Shown here piece by piece: positions 1-5,850 of a stretch of DNA of 5,850 bases. The DNA comes from Candidatus Methylomirabilota bacterium. Its GTDB lineage: Bacteria > Methylomirabilota > Methylomirabilia > Methylomirabilales > Methylomirabilaceae. Numbering within the stretch: the first letter of the stretch is position 1; the number at the start of each line of letters is the position of its first letter. A program made the translations under genes and the position numbers. The stretch is from the NCBI GenBank assembly GCA_016200385.1, contig JACQEV010000364.1, forward strand, positions 1 through 5,850, read 5' to 3'. The notes beneath the pieces are model-generated. The model worked only from the letters and a program-made list of their open reading frames with translations. It did no database searches and had not been told where the DNA came from.

Positions 1-2541
1 GCCCAGAAGCAGGCCGAGGAGCATCAGCATCAGGCGATTGACGTCGAGCACCTGTTGCTTGCCCTTGTCGAGCAGGCGGAGGGGGCGGTCCAGCCGATCT
101 TGAGGAAGATCGAGGCGAACCCCGGCCAACTCGCCGCACTCCTGATGGAGGAGCTCAAGCGGCTTCCTAAGGTCTCCGGCGTGACCCAGGGTCAGACCTA
201 CATCACTCCCCGCCTAGACAAAGTCCTGAACGCGGCCCTCAGTGAGGCGGAGCGCCTCAAGGATGAGTATGTCAGCACCGAGCATCTCCTCCTGGCCATA
301 GCTGACGAGCCTGCTGGCGCTGTCGGGAGGCTACTGCGTGAGGCCGGGATTACGAAAGACGGGATCTACGCGGCCTTGCAGGAGATTCGTGGGGGCCAGC
401 GCGTCACCGACCAGGCCCCGGAGGAGAAGTACCAGGCGCTGGAACGGTACGCCCGCGACCTGACCGATCTGGCGAGAAAGGGCAAGTTGGATCCAGTCGT
501 GGGCCGTGACGATGAGATCCGCCGCGTGATCCAGGTGTTGGCGCGGCGGACCAAGAACAACCCGGTCCTGATCGGAGAGCCTGGCGTGGGGAAGACCGCG
601 ATCGTGGAGGGGCTGGCCCAGCGGATCGTCAACGGCGACGTGCCGGAGTCGCTCAAGAACAAACGTGTGCTGGCGCTGGACATCGGAGCCCTCGTGGCGG
701 GCAGCAAGTACCGTGGGGAGTTCGAGGACCGGCTTAAGGCAGTCCTGCGAGAGGTCATCGAGCAGGAGGGGCAGATCGTCCTCTTCATCGACGAGCTGCA
801 TACGCTGGTTGGCGCGGGTGCTGCCGAGGGGGCTGTGGACGCTTCGAACATGCTGAAGCCGGCCCTCGCCCGGGGCGAACTGCGCTGCGTGGGGGCGACA
901 ACGCTCGATGAATACCGGAAGCGGGTCGAGAAGGACGCCGCCCTTGAGCGGCGGTTCCAACCGGTCCTGGTCGGCGAGCCGTCGGTGGAGGACACCATCT
1001 CGATCCTCCGAGGGCTGAAGGAACGGTACGAGGTCCACCACGGCGTCCGAATCAAGGACTCGGCGTTGGTGGCGGCGGCGGTCCTGAGCAACCGGTACAT
1101 CGCCGACCGGTTTCTGCCGGACAAGGCCATCGATCTGATCGATGAGGCGGCGTCGCGGCTCCGGATGGAGATCGATAGCATGCCGACGGAGCTGGACGAG
1201 CTGAATCGGCGGGCGCGACAGCTTGAGGTCGAGCGCGAAGCCCTCAAGAAGGAAACTGATCTAGCGTCCAAAGAACGGATGGAGCGTATCGCCTCCGAGC
1301 GCCGGGAGATCCGAAGCAAGGAAGACGGGCTCAAGGCCCGTTGGGAACAGGAGAAGGCATTCATCCAGCGGATCCGGAGCCTCAAGGAGCGGATCGAGGC
1401 GGCGAAACTCCAGGAGCAGATGGCCGAGCGCCAGGGTGAGCTGGGGAAGGTCGCCGAGCTCCGCTACGGTGTGCTCGCCTCCCTTCAGAAAGAGTTGGAG
1501 GCCGAAAGGCGAGGCCTTCAACAGATCCAGAAAGACGGCGCCATGCTCAAGGAAGAGGTGGACGAGGAAGACGTCGCTCAAGTCGTCTCCAAATGGACCG
1601 GGATCCCGGTCTCCAAGATGCTGGAGGGGGAGACCCAGAAGCTCTTGACCATGGAAGACAAACTCAGGGAGCGGGTGGTCGGGCAGTACGAGGCGATCAC
1701 CGCAGTCAGCGACGCGATCCGCCGAGCCCGGTCAGGCCTGCAGGACCCGAACCGACCGATTGGCTCCTTCATCTTCCTGGGACCGACGGGGGTCGGCAAG
1801 ACCGAGCTCGCCCGGGCGCTGGCCGAGTTCCTCTTCGATGATGAGCGGGCGATGGTCCGTCTGGATATGAGTGAGTACATGGAAAAGCATACTGTCTCCC
1901 GCTTGATCGGCGCGCCGCCCGGCTACGTCGGGTTCGAGGAGGGGGGCCAGCTCACCGAGGCGGTTCGGCGGCGCCCATACTCTGTCCTGCTTCTGGACGA
2001 GATCGAGAAGGCCCACAACGATGTCTTCAACGTCCTGCTCCAGGTCCTCGACGATGGCCGGCTCACTGACTGGCAGGGCCGGACGGTGGATTTCAAGAAC
2101 ACGATCGTTATCATGACCAGCAACCTGGGAAGCCAGGTCGTCCAGGAGTTGGCTGGCCGGGATGACGACAAGATGAAACAACTGATCATGGAGGCGGTCA
2201 GAGCACACTTCCGGCCGGAGTTTCTCAACCGGGTGGATGAGATCCTGATCTTCCACACTCTGTCGCTCTCCCAGATCAAGCAGATTGTGGAGATTCAGCT
2301 CAAACGGCTGGAGAAGAGGCTGGCCGAGAAGAAGCTCAGTCTCGAGGTCACCGACAAGGCCAAGGAGTTCCTGGCAAAGGAGGGGTACGATCCGGTCTTC
2401 GGCGCGCGGCCGCTCAAGCGGACTATTCAGCGGCTGTTGCAGGATCCGCTGGCCCGCCGGCTACTGGAACGGGAGTTCACCGAAGGCGATACCATCAAAG
2501 CCGATGCGGCCCGCGGCGAATTGGTCCTGACGAAGGCCTAG
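1..2541 (+). CDS. clpB: ATP-dependent disaggregase ClpB (5' end off window)
   Basis: ClpB is a cytoplasmic hexameric AAA+ chaperone that, with DnaK/DnaJ/GrpE, threads aggregated proteins through its pore for refolding. The frame is open from base 1, and its first residues already align inside the Clp N-domain. Comparison with E. coli ClpB (857 aa) suggests about 14 residues are missing; a TTG at 55 is internal, not the start. In visible-residue numbering (846 aa): two Clp_N repeats about 1-130; first AAA+ domain with Walker A GEPGVGKT 192-199, pore loop Tyr237 (KYRGEFE) and Walker B FIDE 262-265; coiled-coil M domain about 398-520, which separates ClpB from ClpA; second AAA+ domain with Walker A GPTGVGKT 594-601, pore loop Tyr642 (GYVGFEEGG) and Walker B LLLDE ending at 667; then the C-terminal D2-small domain ([13 protein letters not shown]). 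Arginine-finger motifs ALERRFQ and FRPEFLNR are present. One oddity is Trp691 in [11 protein letters not shown], where a small residue is usual. Identification is secure; promoter and any heat-shock operator lie outside the window. Confidence 0.97.
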   Translation, partial: AQKQAEEHQHQAIDVEHLLLALVEQAEGAVQPILRKIEANPGQLAALLMEELKRLPKVSGVTQGQTYITPRLDKVLNAALSEAERLKDEYVSTEHLLLAIADEPAGAVGRLLREAGITKDGIYAALQEIRGGQRVTDQAPEEKYQALERYARDLTDLARKGKLDPVVGRDDEIRRVIQVLARRTKNNPVLIGEPGVGKTAIVEGLAQRIVNGDVPESLKNKRVLALDIGALVAGSKYRGEFEDRLKAVLREVIEQEGQIVLFIDELHTLVGAGAAEGAVDASNMLKPALARGELRCVGATTLDEYRKRVEKDAALERRFQPVLVGEPSVEDTISILRGLKERYEVHHGVRIKDSALVAAAVLSNRYIADRFLPDKAIDLIDEAASRLRMEIDSMPTELDELNRRARQLEVEREALKKETDLASKERMERIASERREIRSKEDGLKARWEQEKAFIQRIRSLKERIEAAKLQEQMAERQGELGKVAELRYGVLASLQKELEAERRGLQQIQKDGAMLKEEVDEEDVAQVVSKWTGIPVSKMLEGETQKLLTMEDKLRERVVGQYEAITAVSDAIRRARSGLQDPNRPIGSFIFLGPTGVGKTELARALAEFLFDDERAMVRLDMSEYMEKHTVSRLIGAPPGYVGFEEGGQLTEAVRRRPYSVLLLDEIEKAHNDVFNVLLQVLDDGRLTDWQGRTVDFKNTIVIMTSNLGSQVVQELAGRDDDKMKQLIMEAVRAHFRPEFLNRVDEILIFHTLSLSQIKQIVEIQLKRLEKRLAEKKLSLEVTDKAKEFLAKEGYDPVFGARPLKRTIQRLLQDPLARRLLEREFTEGDTIKADAARGELVLTKA

Positions 2542-2545
2542 GGAG

Positions 2546-3733
2546 TCACACCACACCAGCCTTCCGCAATTCAGCGACCTCTTCCACGCTATACCCCAGC
2601 AGACTCTCCAAGATCTCTGCTGTATGCTGGCCGAGCAGTGGTGGCGCTATTGAGACTGCGCCTGGTGTGTCCGACAACTTGATCGGAACGCCGCTTACCT
2701 TGACGAAGCCGAGCGTCGGGTGCGGCACTTCGACCACCATCTCGCGCGCCCTGATCTGCGGGTGCTCGCAGATCTCGGCGACGGAGTTGACGGAGCCTGC
2801 TGGGACGCCGGCCCTCTCCAGTAACTCCAGCCATTGCCGGGTGGTCCGTTCTGCCACGATTGCGTCCATTATCGGCTTTAAGGCATTCCGGTTCTCGACC
2901 CGAGACGACTCTGTGCCGAACCGAGGGTCGGCGGAAAGCTCCTCCCGTCCGATCGCCTTACAGAACGTGCGCCACAGGTTGGTATTGCCGATCGTAAGAT
3001 TGATGTAGCCGTCCTTGGAGCGAAAGGTCTCGTACGGCACGATCGTTGGGTGCTGGTTGCCCATCCGCCCGGGAGACTCGCCGGTGGCGAAGTAGATGCC
3101 GGCCTGAAAGGTCAGAAGGGCAACCTGCCCGTCCAGCATCGAGACATCCACCAGTTGGCCCCGTCCGGTCCGCTCCCGGGCATAGAGCGCCAGCAGGATC
3201 CCCTGGGCGGCAAAGATCCCCGCGGCGATGTCGGCGATCGGCGTTCCAGCCTTCGTGGGCGGGCCATCGGGAAAGCCGGTCACACTCATGATCCCCCCTT
3301 CACCCTGCGCGATCAGATCGTACCCGGGCCTGCCGGCCAACGGCCCGGTCTGTCCGAACCCGGAGATCGAGGCAAAGACCATTCTGGGGTTCATGGCCCG
3401 GACCTGCTCGTAACCGAAGCCCAGCCGCCCAAGCGTTCCGGGGCGGAAGTTCTCGATGAGAACATCGGAGAGGCCGATCAGGCGCGTCAGGAGGTCCTTC
3501 CCCTGCCCCGCCTTCAGATTGAGCGTGAGGCTCTTCTTATTCCGGTTAATGCTGAGAAAATACGCGCTCTCTCCGTCGATGAAGGGTGGGCCCCAGCCCC
3601 GCGTATCGTCACCATGATCAGGGCTCTCGATCTTTATGATCTCGGCCCCCATGTCGCCAAGCAACATCGAACAGTACGGCCCGGCGAGTATCCTCGAGAG
3701 ATCGACGATCCGAATCCCATCCAGTGGCTTCAT
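2546..3733 (-). CDS. CaiB/BaiF family (class III) CoA-transferase
   Basis: This 395-aa protein is a family III CoA-transferase, the group that includes formyl-CoA:oxalate, L-carnitine, succinyl-CoA:mesaconate and citramalate CoA-transferases. These cytoplasmic interlocked dimers move CoA between carboxylic acids. Visible hallmarks are the N-terminal KPLDGIRIVDLSRILAGPY, the GADxIKIE-type segment at about 29-36 (GAEIIKIESP), NRNKKSLTLNLK at about 63-74, ENFRPG at 94-99, and the C-terminal PLLGQHTAEIL. Asp168 (in PIADIAAG) aligns with the catalytic Asp169 of Oxalobacter/E. coli formyl-CoA transferase, so the enzyme should be active. Length is normal for the family. An ATG 24 bases upstream (3757) is open, but family alignment starts at MKPLDG and a G-rich Shine-Dalgarno (AAAAGGGGGGTAGG) lies just before 3733, so I chose 3733. 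Its stop lies four bases from the clpB stop on the other strand. No neighbouring substrate-pathway gene is visible, so the donor and acceptor acids cannot be assigned. Confidence 0.93.
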   Translation of the reverse strand: MKPLDGIRIVDLSRILAGPYCSMLLGDMGAEIIKIESPDHGDDTRGWGPPFIDGESAYFLSINRNKKSLTLNLKAGQGKDLLTRLIGLSDVLIENFRPGTLGRLGFGYEQVRAMNPRMVFASISGFGQTGPLAGRPGYDLIAQGEGGIMSVTGFPDGPPTKAGTPIADIAAGIFAAQGILLALYARERTGRGQLVDVSMLDGQVALLTFQAGIYFATGESPGRMGNQHPTIVPYETFRSKDGYINLTIGNTNLWRTFCKAIGREELSADPRFGTESSRVENRNALKPIMDAIVAERTTRQWLELLERAGVPAGSVNSVAEICEHPQIRAREMVVEVPHPTLGFVKVSGVPIKLSDTPGAVSIAPPLLGQHTAEILESLLGYSVEEVAELRKAGVV

Positions 3734-3764
3734 CCTACCCCCCTTTTGCAGGTGCATCTTCCCC

Positions 3765-3793
3765 TTGACGTCGTTTGGCGGCTTTGCTACAGT
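3765..3793 (+). promoter_or_regulatory. Sigma-70-type promoter of the DUF948-YtxH operon
   Basis: TTGACG (3765-3770, 5/6 to the -35 consensus) and TACAGT (3788-3793, 4/6 to the -10 consensus) are separated by the ideal 17 bases. A start near 3800 would give a leader of about 30 bases before the ATG at 3832. It lies in the only gap between divergent genes, directly upstream of the operon. It looks like a housekeeping promoter rather than a clear alternative-sigma site. Confidence 0.65.
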
Positions 3794-3812
3794 GTGACTC
3801 TATTCTGCTCAA
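3784..3812 (-). promoter_or_regulatory. Weak candidate promoter of the CoA-transferase gene
   Basis: On the minus strand TTGAGC (3812-3807, 4/6 to TTGACA) is followed after 17 bases by TAGCAA (3789-3784, 3/6 to TATAAT). Transcription would start near 3777 with a 5' leader of about 45 bases. The match is poor, and the -10 overlaps the -10 of the better promoter on the plus strand, so the two could compete. Assignment rests only on spacing and position. Confidence 0.3.
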
Positions 3813-3831
3813 CCCTCCGTGAGGATGCGCG

Positions 3832-4221
3832 ATGCTATCGGTCCCACTCGCTCTTTGGTCTCTCGTGGTGCTGTTCCTCCTCCTGGTACTCGGGATGGTG
3901 CCCGCCTTCATGCAGCTTCGGCGAACGCTGCGCCAGACTGAGGATTTTTTGAGGGTTGTTGAGCTCGAGATGCGACCTGCGCTGATCGATCTGAAAGAGG
4001 CCATCCGGAACCTCAATCGTGCGTCCGAACAAGTGACAGGTGGGATCGAGAAAGTGGGCGGGACGCTTGAGGCGATCGCCGAGACGGGGCAGACGGTCCG
4101 GTACGCGAATCAATTGATCCGGCATATCGTCTTTCCGAAGCTGATCACCGGGGCTGCCGTCATGGCCGGCCTTCGGGTTGGCCTTCGGACGCTGATCGTA
4201 CGGCTGCTAGGAAGGAGGTGA
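3832..4221 (+). CDS. DUF948-type (YtxG-like) single-pass membrane protein
   Basis: This 129-aa protein has a hydrophobic N-terminal segment (about residues 4-26, LALWSLVVLFLLLVLGMV core) ended by a basic RRTLRQ stretch. A helical, charged region (about 35-95) with repeated small/hydrophobic heptad-like spacing follows, fitting the DUF948 pattern of one membrane anchor and a coiled-coil-prone cytoplasmic part. A C-terminal stretch (about 98-125) is again hydrophobic but interrupted by Arg and may be amphipathic or a second membrane contact. A GAGG site at 3821-3824, seven bases before the ATG, supports the start. It is the first gene of a two-gene operon with the YtxH-like gene; the same pairing occurs in Bacillus subtilis ytxG-ytxH, expressed under stress and at the end of growth. 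Molecular function is unknown. The family call rests on architecture and gene pairing. Confidence 0.8.
   Translation: MLSVPLALWSLVVLFLLLVLGMVPAFMQLRRTLRQTEDFLRVVELEMRPALIDLKEAIRNLNRASEQVTGGIEKVGGTLEAIAETGQTVRYANQLIRHIVFPKLITGAAVMAGLRVGLRTLIVRLLGRR
4212..4221 (+). promoter_or_regulatory. Perfect Shine-Dalgarno overlapping the upstream stop codon
   Basis: AAGGAGGTGA is complementary over ten bases to the usual 3' end of bacterial 16S rRNA. Its last three bases are the TGA stop of the DUF948 gene, and its core GGAGG ends eight bases before the ATG at 4227. This decides the start of the next gene: the in-frame GTG at 4218 lies inside the ribosome-binding site and is not the likely start. The arrangement implies translational coupling of the pair. 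Confidence 0.8.
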
Positions 4222-4226
4222 CGGAC

Positions 4227-4538
4227 ATGAGCGAAGAACGGGGATGTGCACCGGCTTCCCTCGCGCTGGCGTTTCTCCTTGGCGGGGCGCTTGGCGCGAG
4301 TCTGGCCTTGCTGTTTGCCCCGGAGGGAGGCCCACAAACCCGCGCTCGGCTCCGAGGGCTGGCGACAGATCTGAAGGATCGGTCTGTCAATCTCGCGGAT
4401 GATCTGAGGGATCGGGTCGAGGATGTGCTCGATGAGGGCAAAGAGATCTTTGATGAGAAGAAGTCTATCCTGAGCGCCGCCTACCAGGCTGGCAAGGAGG
4501 CGATGGAGAAAGAACGGGGGAAGTACCAGGAGCGATAA
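4227..4538 (+). CDS. YtxH domain-containing small membrane protein
   Basis: This 103-aa protein starts with a short polar N-terminus, then a Gly/Ala-rich membrane segment (about 10-31, LALAFLLGGALGASLALLF) running straight into the family signature FAPEGGPQTRARL (30-42). That matches the YtxH pattern of a membrane helix followed by L-F-A-P-x-x-G-x-x-T-R. Residues 43-103 are highly charged and predicted helical (LKDRSVNLADDLRDRVEDVL), as in the apolipoprotein-like tails of this family. The protein is probably anchored in the inner membrane with its tail in the cytoplasm. The start at 4227 is fixed by the perfect Shine-Dalgarno at 4212-4221. It lies five bases after the DUF948 stop and is followed by a hairpin terminator, so the operon ends here. 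Family members are often stress-induced, but their biochemical role is not established; nothing here narrows it. Confidence 0.88.
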   Translation: MSEERGCAPASLALAFLLGGALGASLALLFAPEGGPQTRARLRGLATDLKDRSVNLADDLRDRVEDVLDEGKEIFDEKKSILSAAYQAGKEAMEKERGKYQER

Positions 4539-4557
4539 CGGCCTGCCGCAGAATTCC

Positions 4558-4599
4558 AACGGGCGCTTCCGGATCCACGCGGGGCGCCCGTTTCGGTTT
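4558..4599 (+). terminator. Rho-independent-like terminator of the DUF948-YtxH operon
   Basis: AACGGGCGC (4558-4566) pairs perfectly with GCGCCCGTT (4584-4592), giving a nine-base-pair GC-rich stem. Possible G-T wobbles extend it inward around a loop of about 11-17 bases. The stem runs into GTTTCGGTTTC, a broken T-tract. It begins 19 bases after the YtxH stop. The interrupted T-run lowers certainty about efficiency. Confidence 0.68.
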
Positions 4600-4634
4600 C
4601 GCACGTTTGGCCTCTGGAGGCTGAGAGTTCCGGT

Positions 4635-4744
4635 ACTAGTGCCGTTCCAACGTGTTACGGCTAAAGGCAGAGGGGTATCTAGCACACATGTCTTTTTCAC
4701 CGAAGCCTCACTGTTCCGGCGTAAATAGTTGGAACGGCACTAGT
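4635..4744. mobile_element. 110-bp MITE-like element with perfect 17-bp inverted ends
   Basis: ACTAGTGCCGTTCCAAC at 4635-4651 is repeated in perfect inverted orientation at 4728-4744, separated by 76 bases. Just inside, after three mismatched bases on each side, TTACG (4655-4659) pairs with CGTAA (4720-4724), so the symmetry continues and a single strand could fold into a long hairpin. The interior is about 49% G+C, below its surroundings, and holds no convincing gene. The outermost bases can be read as a CTAG duplication (4636-4639 and 4740-4743) flanking 13-bp ends, as made by IS5-like transposases; a TA duplication or no duplication is equally readable because ACTAGT is itself a palindrome. 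Size, lack of coding and terminal symmetry fit a miniature inverted-repeat transposable element or a REP-like repeat. No second copy is visible in the window, so mobility is inferred. The right arm overlaps the hisN stop codon. Confidence 0.55.
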
Positions 4745-5522
4745 CGCTCTCTGCAACAATTCGCATCACCTGCTCGAACAGTTTTCCATTGGTTGAGATG
4801 GCGTTCCTGCCACGAATACTGGGCCGTCCTCCCCAATCCGTAAAGGTCCCGCCTGCTTCCTGCAGGATCGGGAGCAGAGCGGCGCAATCCCAGACCTCCA
4901 TCACCGGATCGAGCATCACCTCCGCGCGCCCTGTCGCGACCAGAATGTGTCCGTAGCAATCGCCCCAGCTCCGGTTCATCTGGGTGGCCGCGAGCAGACG
5001 GCGGAAGGCTCCCTCGCGGCCATGGGGTGCGAAGCTGGCGCTGTCGGTGTAGAGAAGCAACGCCTCCTCGAGGTTCTCCACAACGGAGACCGCGGCCCGG
5101 CGTCCATTCCAGAAGCAGCCTATTCCCTTGGCCGCCGAGACCAGCTCGCCTAACGACGGAAAATTCGCCACCCCCACGACGACCTCCCCATTTGTTTCCA
5201 GTCCGAGCAGGACGCCGAAGAGCGGCACGCCGTGGATGAAGGAAGCGGTGCCATCAAGGGGGTCAATGATCCAGGTCCAGCCGGACTTGCTCGGCTCTTC
5301 CCCGAACTCCTCTCCGAGAATGCCGTGATCCGGATAGGCCTGCCGAATCAGCGCACGGAGCCTCTCCTCGGCCTTGCGGTCGGCCGCCGTCACGAAGGTC
5401 CGGTCCGGCTTTCGCTCCAGCCTGAGAGCGGTCTGGAAATATTCCAGAGTGATCTGTCCAGCCTGCCGGGCTGCCTCTACGGCGAAATCCAGGAGTTCCT
5501 GAAGCCGGTCTTTTCCGACCAT
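4740..5522 (-). CDS. hisN: Histidinol-phosphatase HisN-type, inositol monophosphatase family
   Basis: This 260-aa cytoplasmic enzyme belongs to the Mg2+-dependent inositol-monophosphatase superfamily. Metal-site motifs are intact: GEEFGEE (70-76), IIDPLDGTASFIHG (85-98, with Asp87 and Asp90) and EVWDCAALLPILQEAGG (209-225, with Asp212). The segment GDCYGHILVATGRAEVMLDP (187-206) just before the last motif resembles the HisN subgroup, which hydrolyses L-histidinol phosphate in histidine synthesis. An inositol-1-phosphatase or other sugar phosphatase remains possible, because this superfamily is promiscuous and no other his gene is nearby. Length is typical. The ATG at 5522 is preceded by GGGAGGAAGGAC on the minus strand, an SD with six-base spacing, and an in-frame TGA lies shortly upstream. 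The TAG stop (4742-4740) lies within the inverted end of the MITE-like element; if CTAG was duplicated on insertion, the original stop was preserved and the protein not truncated. Confidence 0.85.
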   Translation of the reverse strand: MVGKDRLQELLDFAVEAARQAGQITLEYFQTALRLERKPDRTFVTAADRKAEERLRALIRQAYPDHGILGEEFGEEPSKSGWTWIIDPLDGTASFIHGVPLFGVLLGLETNGEVVVGVANFPSLGELVSAAKGIGCFWNGRRAAVSVVENLEEALLLYTDSASFAPHGREGAFRRLLAATQMNRSWGDCYGHILVATGRAEVMLDPVMEVWDCAALLPILQEAGGTFTDWGGRPSIRGRNAISTNGKLFEQVMRIVAESD

Positions 5523-5618
5523 GTCCTTCCTCCCATAGATTCATTGAGCACCAGGCGTTCCACGGTCTCGAGGGTGGCGCGCTGGACGAACCCGGCGGGA
5601 GAGTTCAGACCCAACCCT

Positions 5619-5627
5619 AACATATCA
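5619..5627 (-). promoter_or_regulatory. Candidate extended -10 element upstream of hisN
   Basis: Minus-strand TGATATGTT reads as an extended -10 (TGn then TATGTT, 4/6 to consensus). There is no recognisable -35 at 16-18 bases. A start near 5612 would leave a leader of about 90 bases before the hisN ATG. This is only a suggestion: hisN may instead be read from a promoter further upstream. Confidence 0.22.
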
Positions 5628-5661
5628 CAGGAAGGGGTCGTCATGGGTAGTCTGGAAGAGT

Positions 5662-5697
5662 GAATCCGAGGAGATCGTTCAGGTCAGGGTCGGATTC
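5662..5697. repeat. Perfect 8-bp inverted repeat with 20-base loop
   Basis: GAATCCGA (5662-5669) is mirrored exactly by TCGGATTC (5690-5697). The dyad sits about 100 bases after the permease stop and about 140 bases before the hisN start. It could be a weak transcription terminator for the permease operon or an operator-like site. No T-tract follows on either strand, so a terminator is not well supported. The symmetry is seen directly; the role is unknown. Confidence 0.45.
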
Positions 5698-5796
5698 TGG
5701 TCGAACTGGTGGGATGTCGATTAGTGGGAACCGTTTGAAGGCAAGCGATCCGAGAGGCAACACATCAAATACGGCACACCGCCAGGGCCCCCGCCC

Positions 5797-5850
5797 CTAT
5801 CCTTTAACTGCCCCGACTGTGAAGCCGGCGATGAAGCGATCGACGAAGAA
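5797..5850 (-). CDS. Sugar ABC transporter permease, C-terminus only
   Basis: Only the last 17 residues and the TAG stop are in the window; the gene continues past the right edge. The peptide FFVDRFIAGFTVGAVKG matches the highly conserved end of MalG/UgpE-type inner-membrane permeases (carbohydrate uptake transporter-1 family), whose usual ending is like QRYFVRGLTAGAVKG. Such proteins form half of the membrane channel of a sugar or glycerol-phosphate importer with a MalF-type partner, a periplasmic binding protein and an ATPase. The substrate cannot be told from this fragment. It is probably the last gene of its operon, since the next gene on this strand, hisN, starts 274 bases later. Confidence 0.82.
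   Translation of the reverse strand, partial: FFVDRFIAGFTVGAVKG

Larger units (their letters stand above)
5523..5796. other. 274-bp spacer between the permease end and hisN
   Basis: No confident gene or RNA is seen. On the minus strand two small frames are notable. One is open from just after the permease stop, in the same frame, to a TGA at 5643-5641; from a GTG at 5763 it gives 40 aa (containing FPLIDIPPVRPESDPDLNDL). It has no good ribosome site. The other starts at an ATG at 5644 overlapping that TGA as ATGA, and runs 55 codons to 5477, overlapping the first 46 bases of hisN in another frame. Its middle 18 codons (encoding PAGFVQRATLETVERLVL) end in G or C in 17 cases, as real genes here do, but no Shine-Dalgarno precedes it. 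They may be gene remnants or chance. The spacer also holds the hisN ribosome site, a weak promoter candidate and an inverted repeat. Confidence 0.5.

Noticed and set aside
415..500. Internal start producing a short ClpB form lacking the N-domain
   Set aside because: A GGAGGAG stretch at 420-426 is present, but no ATG, GTG or TTG follows in frame at suitable spacing; TTG 487 and GTG 502 are too distant to support it.
331..1385. Two long minus-strand reading frames (236 and 339 aa) opposite clpB
   Set aside because: They are antisense to conserved AAA+ motifs of clpB, and their Arg/Ser-rich products resemble typical mirror frames of GC-rich genes; no ribosome site supports them.
2532..2564. 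Hairpin at the convergent junction as a bidirectional terminator
   Set aside because: The stem is only six base pairs with a 21-base loop and no T-tract on either side.
3050..3952. 300-aa plus-strand frame opposite the CoA-transferase and into the DUF948 gene
   Set aside because: It covers strongly conserved CoA-transferase coding on the other strand, crosses the promoter region and has no recognisable domain.
4558..4592. Terminator hairpin as part of the neighbouring mobile-like element
   Set aside because: Its arms share no sequence with the 17-bp ends of 4635-4744 and its position after the YtxH stop fits an ordinary operon terminator.
4110..4700. 196-aa minus-strand frame from the MITE-like element back through the YtxH gene
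   Set aside because: It crosses the terminator and is antisense to a well-supported gene; its start lies in the repeat and no family is recognisable.
5232..5663. 143-aa plus-strand frame opposite the hisN 5' half
   Set aside because: It mirrors conserved phosphatase motifs on the minus strand; no domain or ribosome site is evident.

Overview
The window comes from a GC-rich bacterial chromosome (roughly 60% G+C by eye) with compact gene spacing, strong Shine-Dalgarno sites and sigma-70-like promoters. The gene set (ClpB, a class III CoA-transferase, a DUF948/YtxH membrane pair, a HisN-type phosphatase and the end of a sugar ABC permease) suggests a free-living, probably Gram-negative or deep-branching lineage. 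I cannot name the taxon; NC10, Nitrospirota or a deltaproteobacterial relative are guesses only. No rRNA, tRNA, CRISPR array or intact transposase was seen.

Layout. Bases 1-2541 (+) hold nearly all of the disaggregase gene clpB; only about 14 N-terminal codons are missing off the left edge. Four bases later, and convergent, lies a CaiB/BaiF (family III) CoA-transferase gene (2546-3733, -). The gap at 3734-3831 carries two overlapping divergent promoters. The better one drives a two-gene operon (DUF948 protein 3832-4221, YtxH-like protein 4227-4538, both +), which is translationally coupled through a perfect Shine-Dalgarno and ends at a hairpin terminator (4558-4599). Bases 4635-4744 form a 110-bp non-coding element with perfect 17-bp inverted ends, resembling a MITE, and its right end contains the stop codon of the next gene. 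That gene is an inositol-monophosphatase-superfamily enzyme of the HisN histidinol-phosphatase type (4740-5522, -). A 274-bp spacer with an inverted repeat and two doubtful small reading frames follows. At the right edge are the last 17 codons of a MalG/UgpE-type sugar ABC transporter permease (5797-5850, -).

How the genes relate. ClpB and the DUF948/YtxH pair are both commonly linked to stress physiology (in Bacillus subtilis the related ytxGHJ genes form a stress operon), but here they have separate promoters. The CoA-transferase, HisN and the permease look like independent housekeeping or metabolic genes. I see no evidence of a new defence or multi-gene system. The most interesting feature is the small inverted-repeat element at the hisN stop codon; next is the possible cryptic coding in the hisN-permease spacer.
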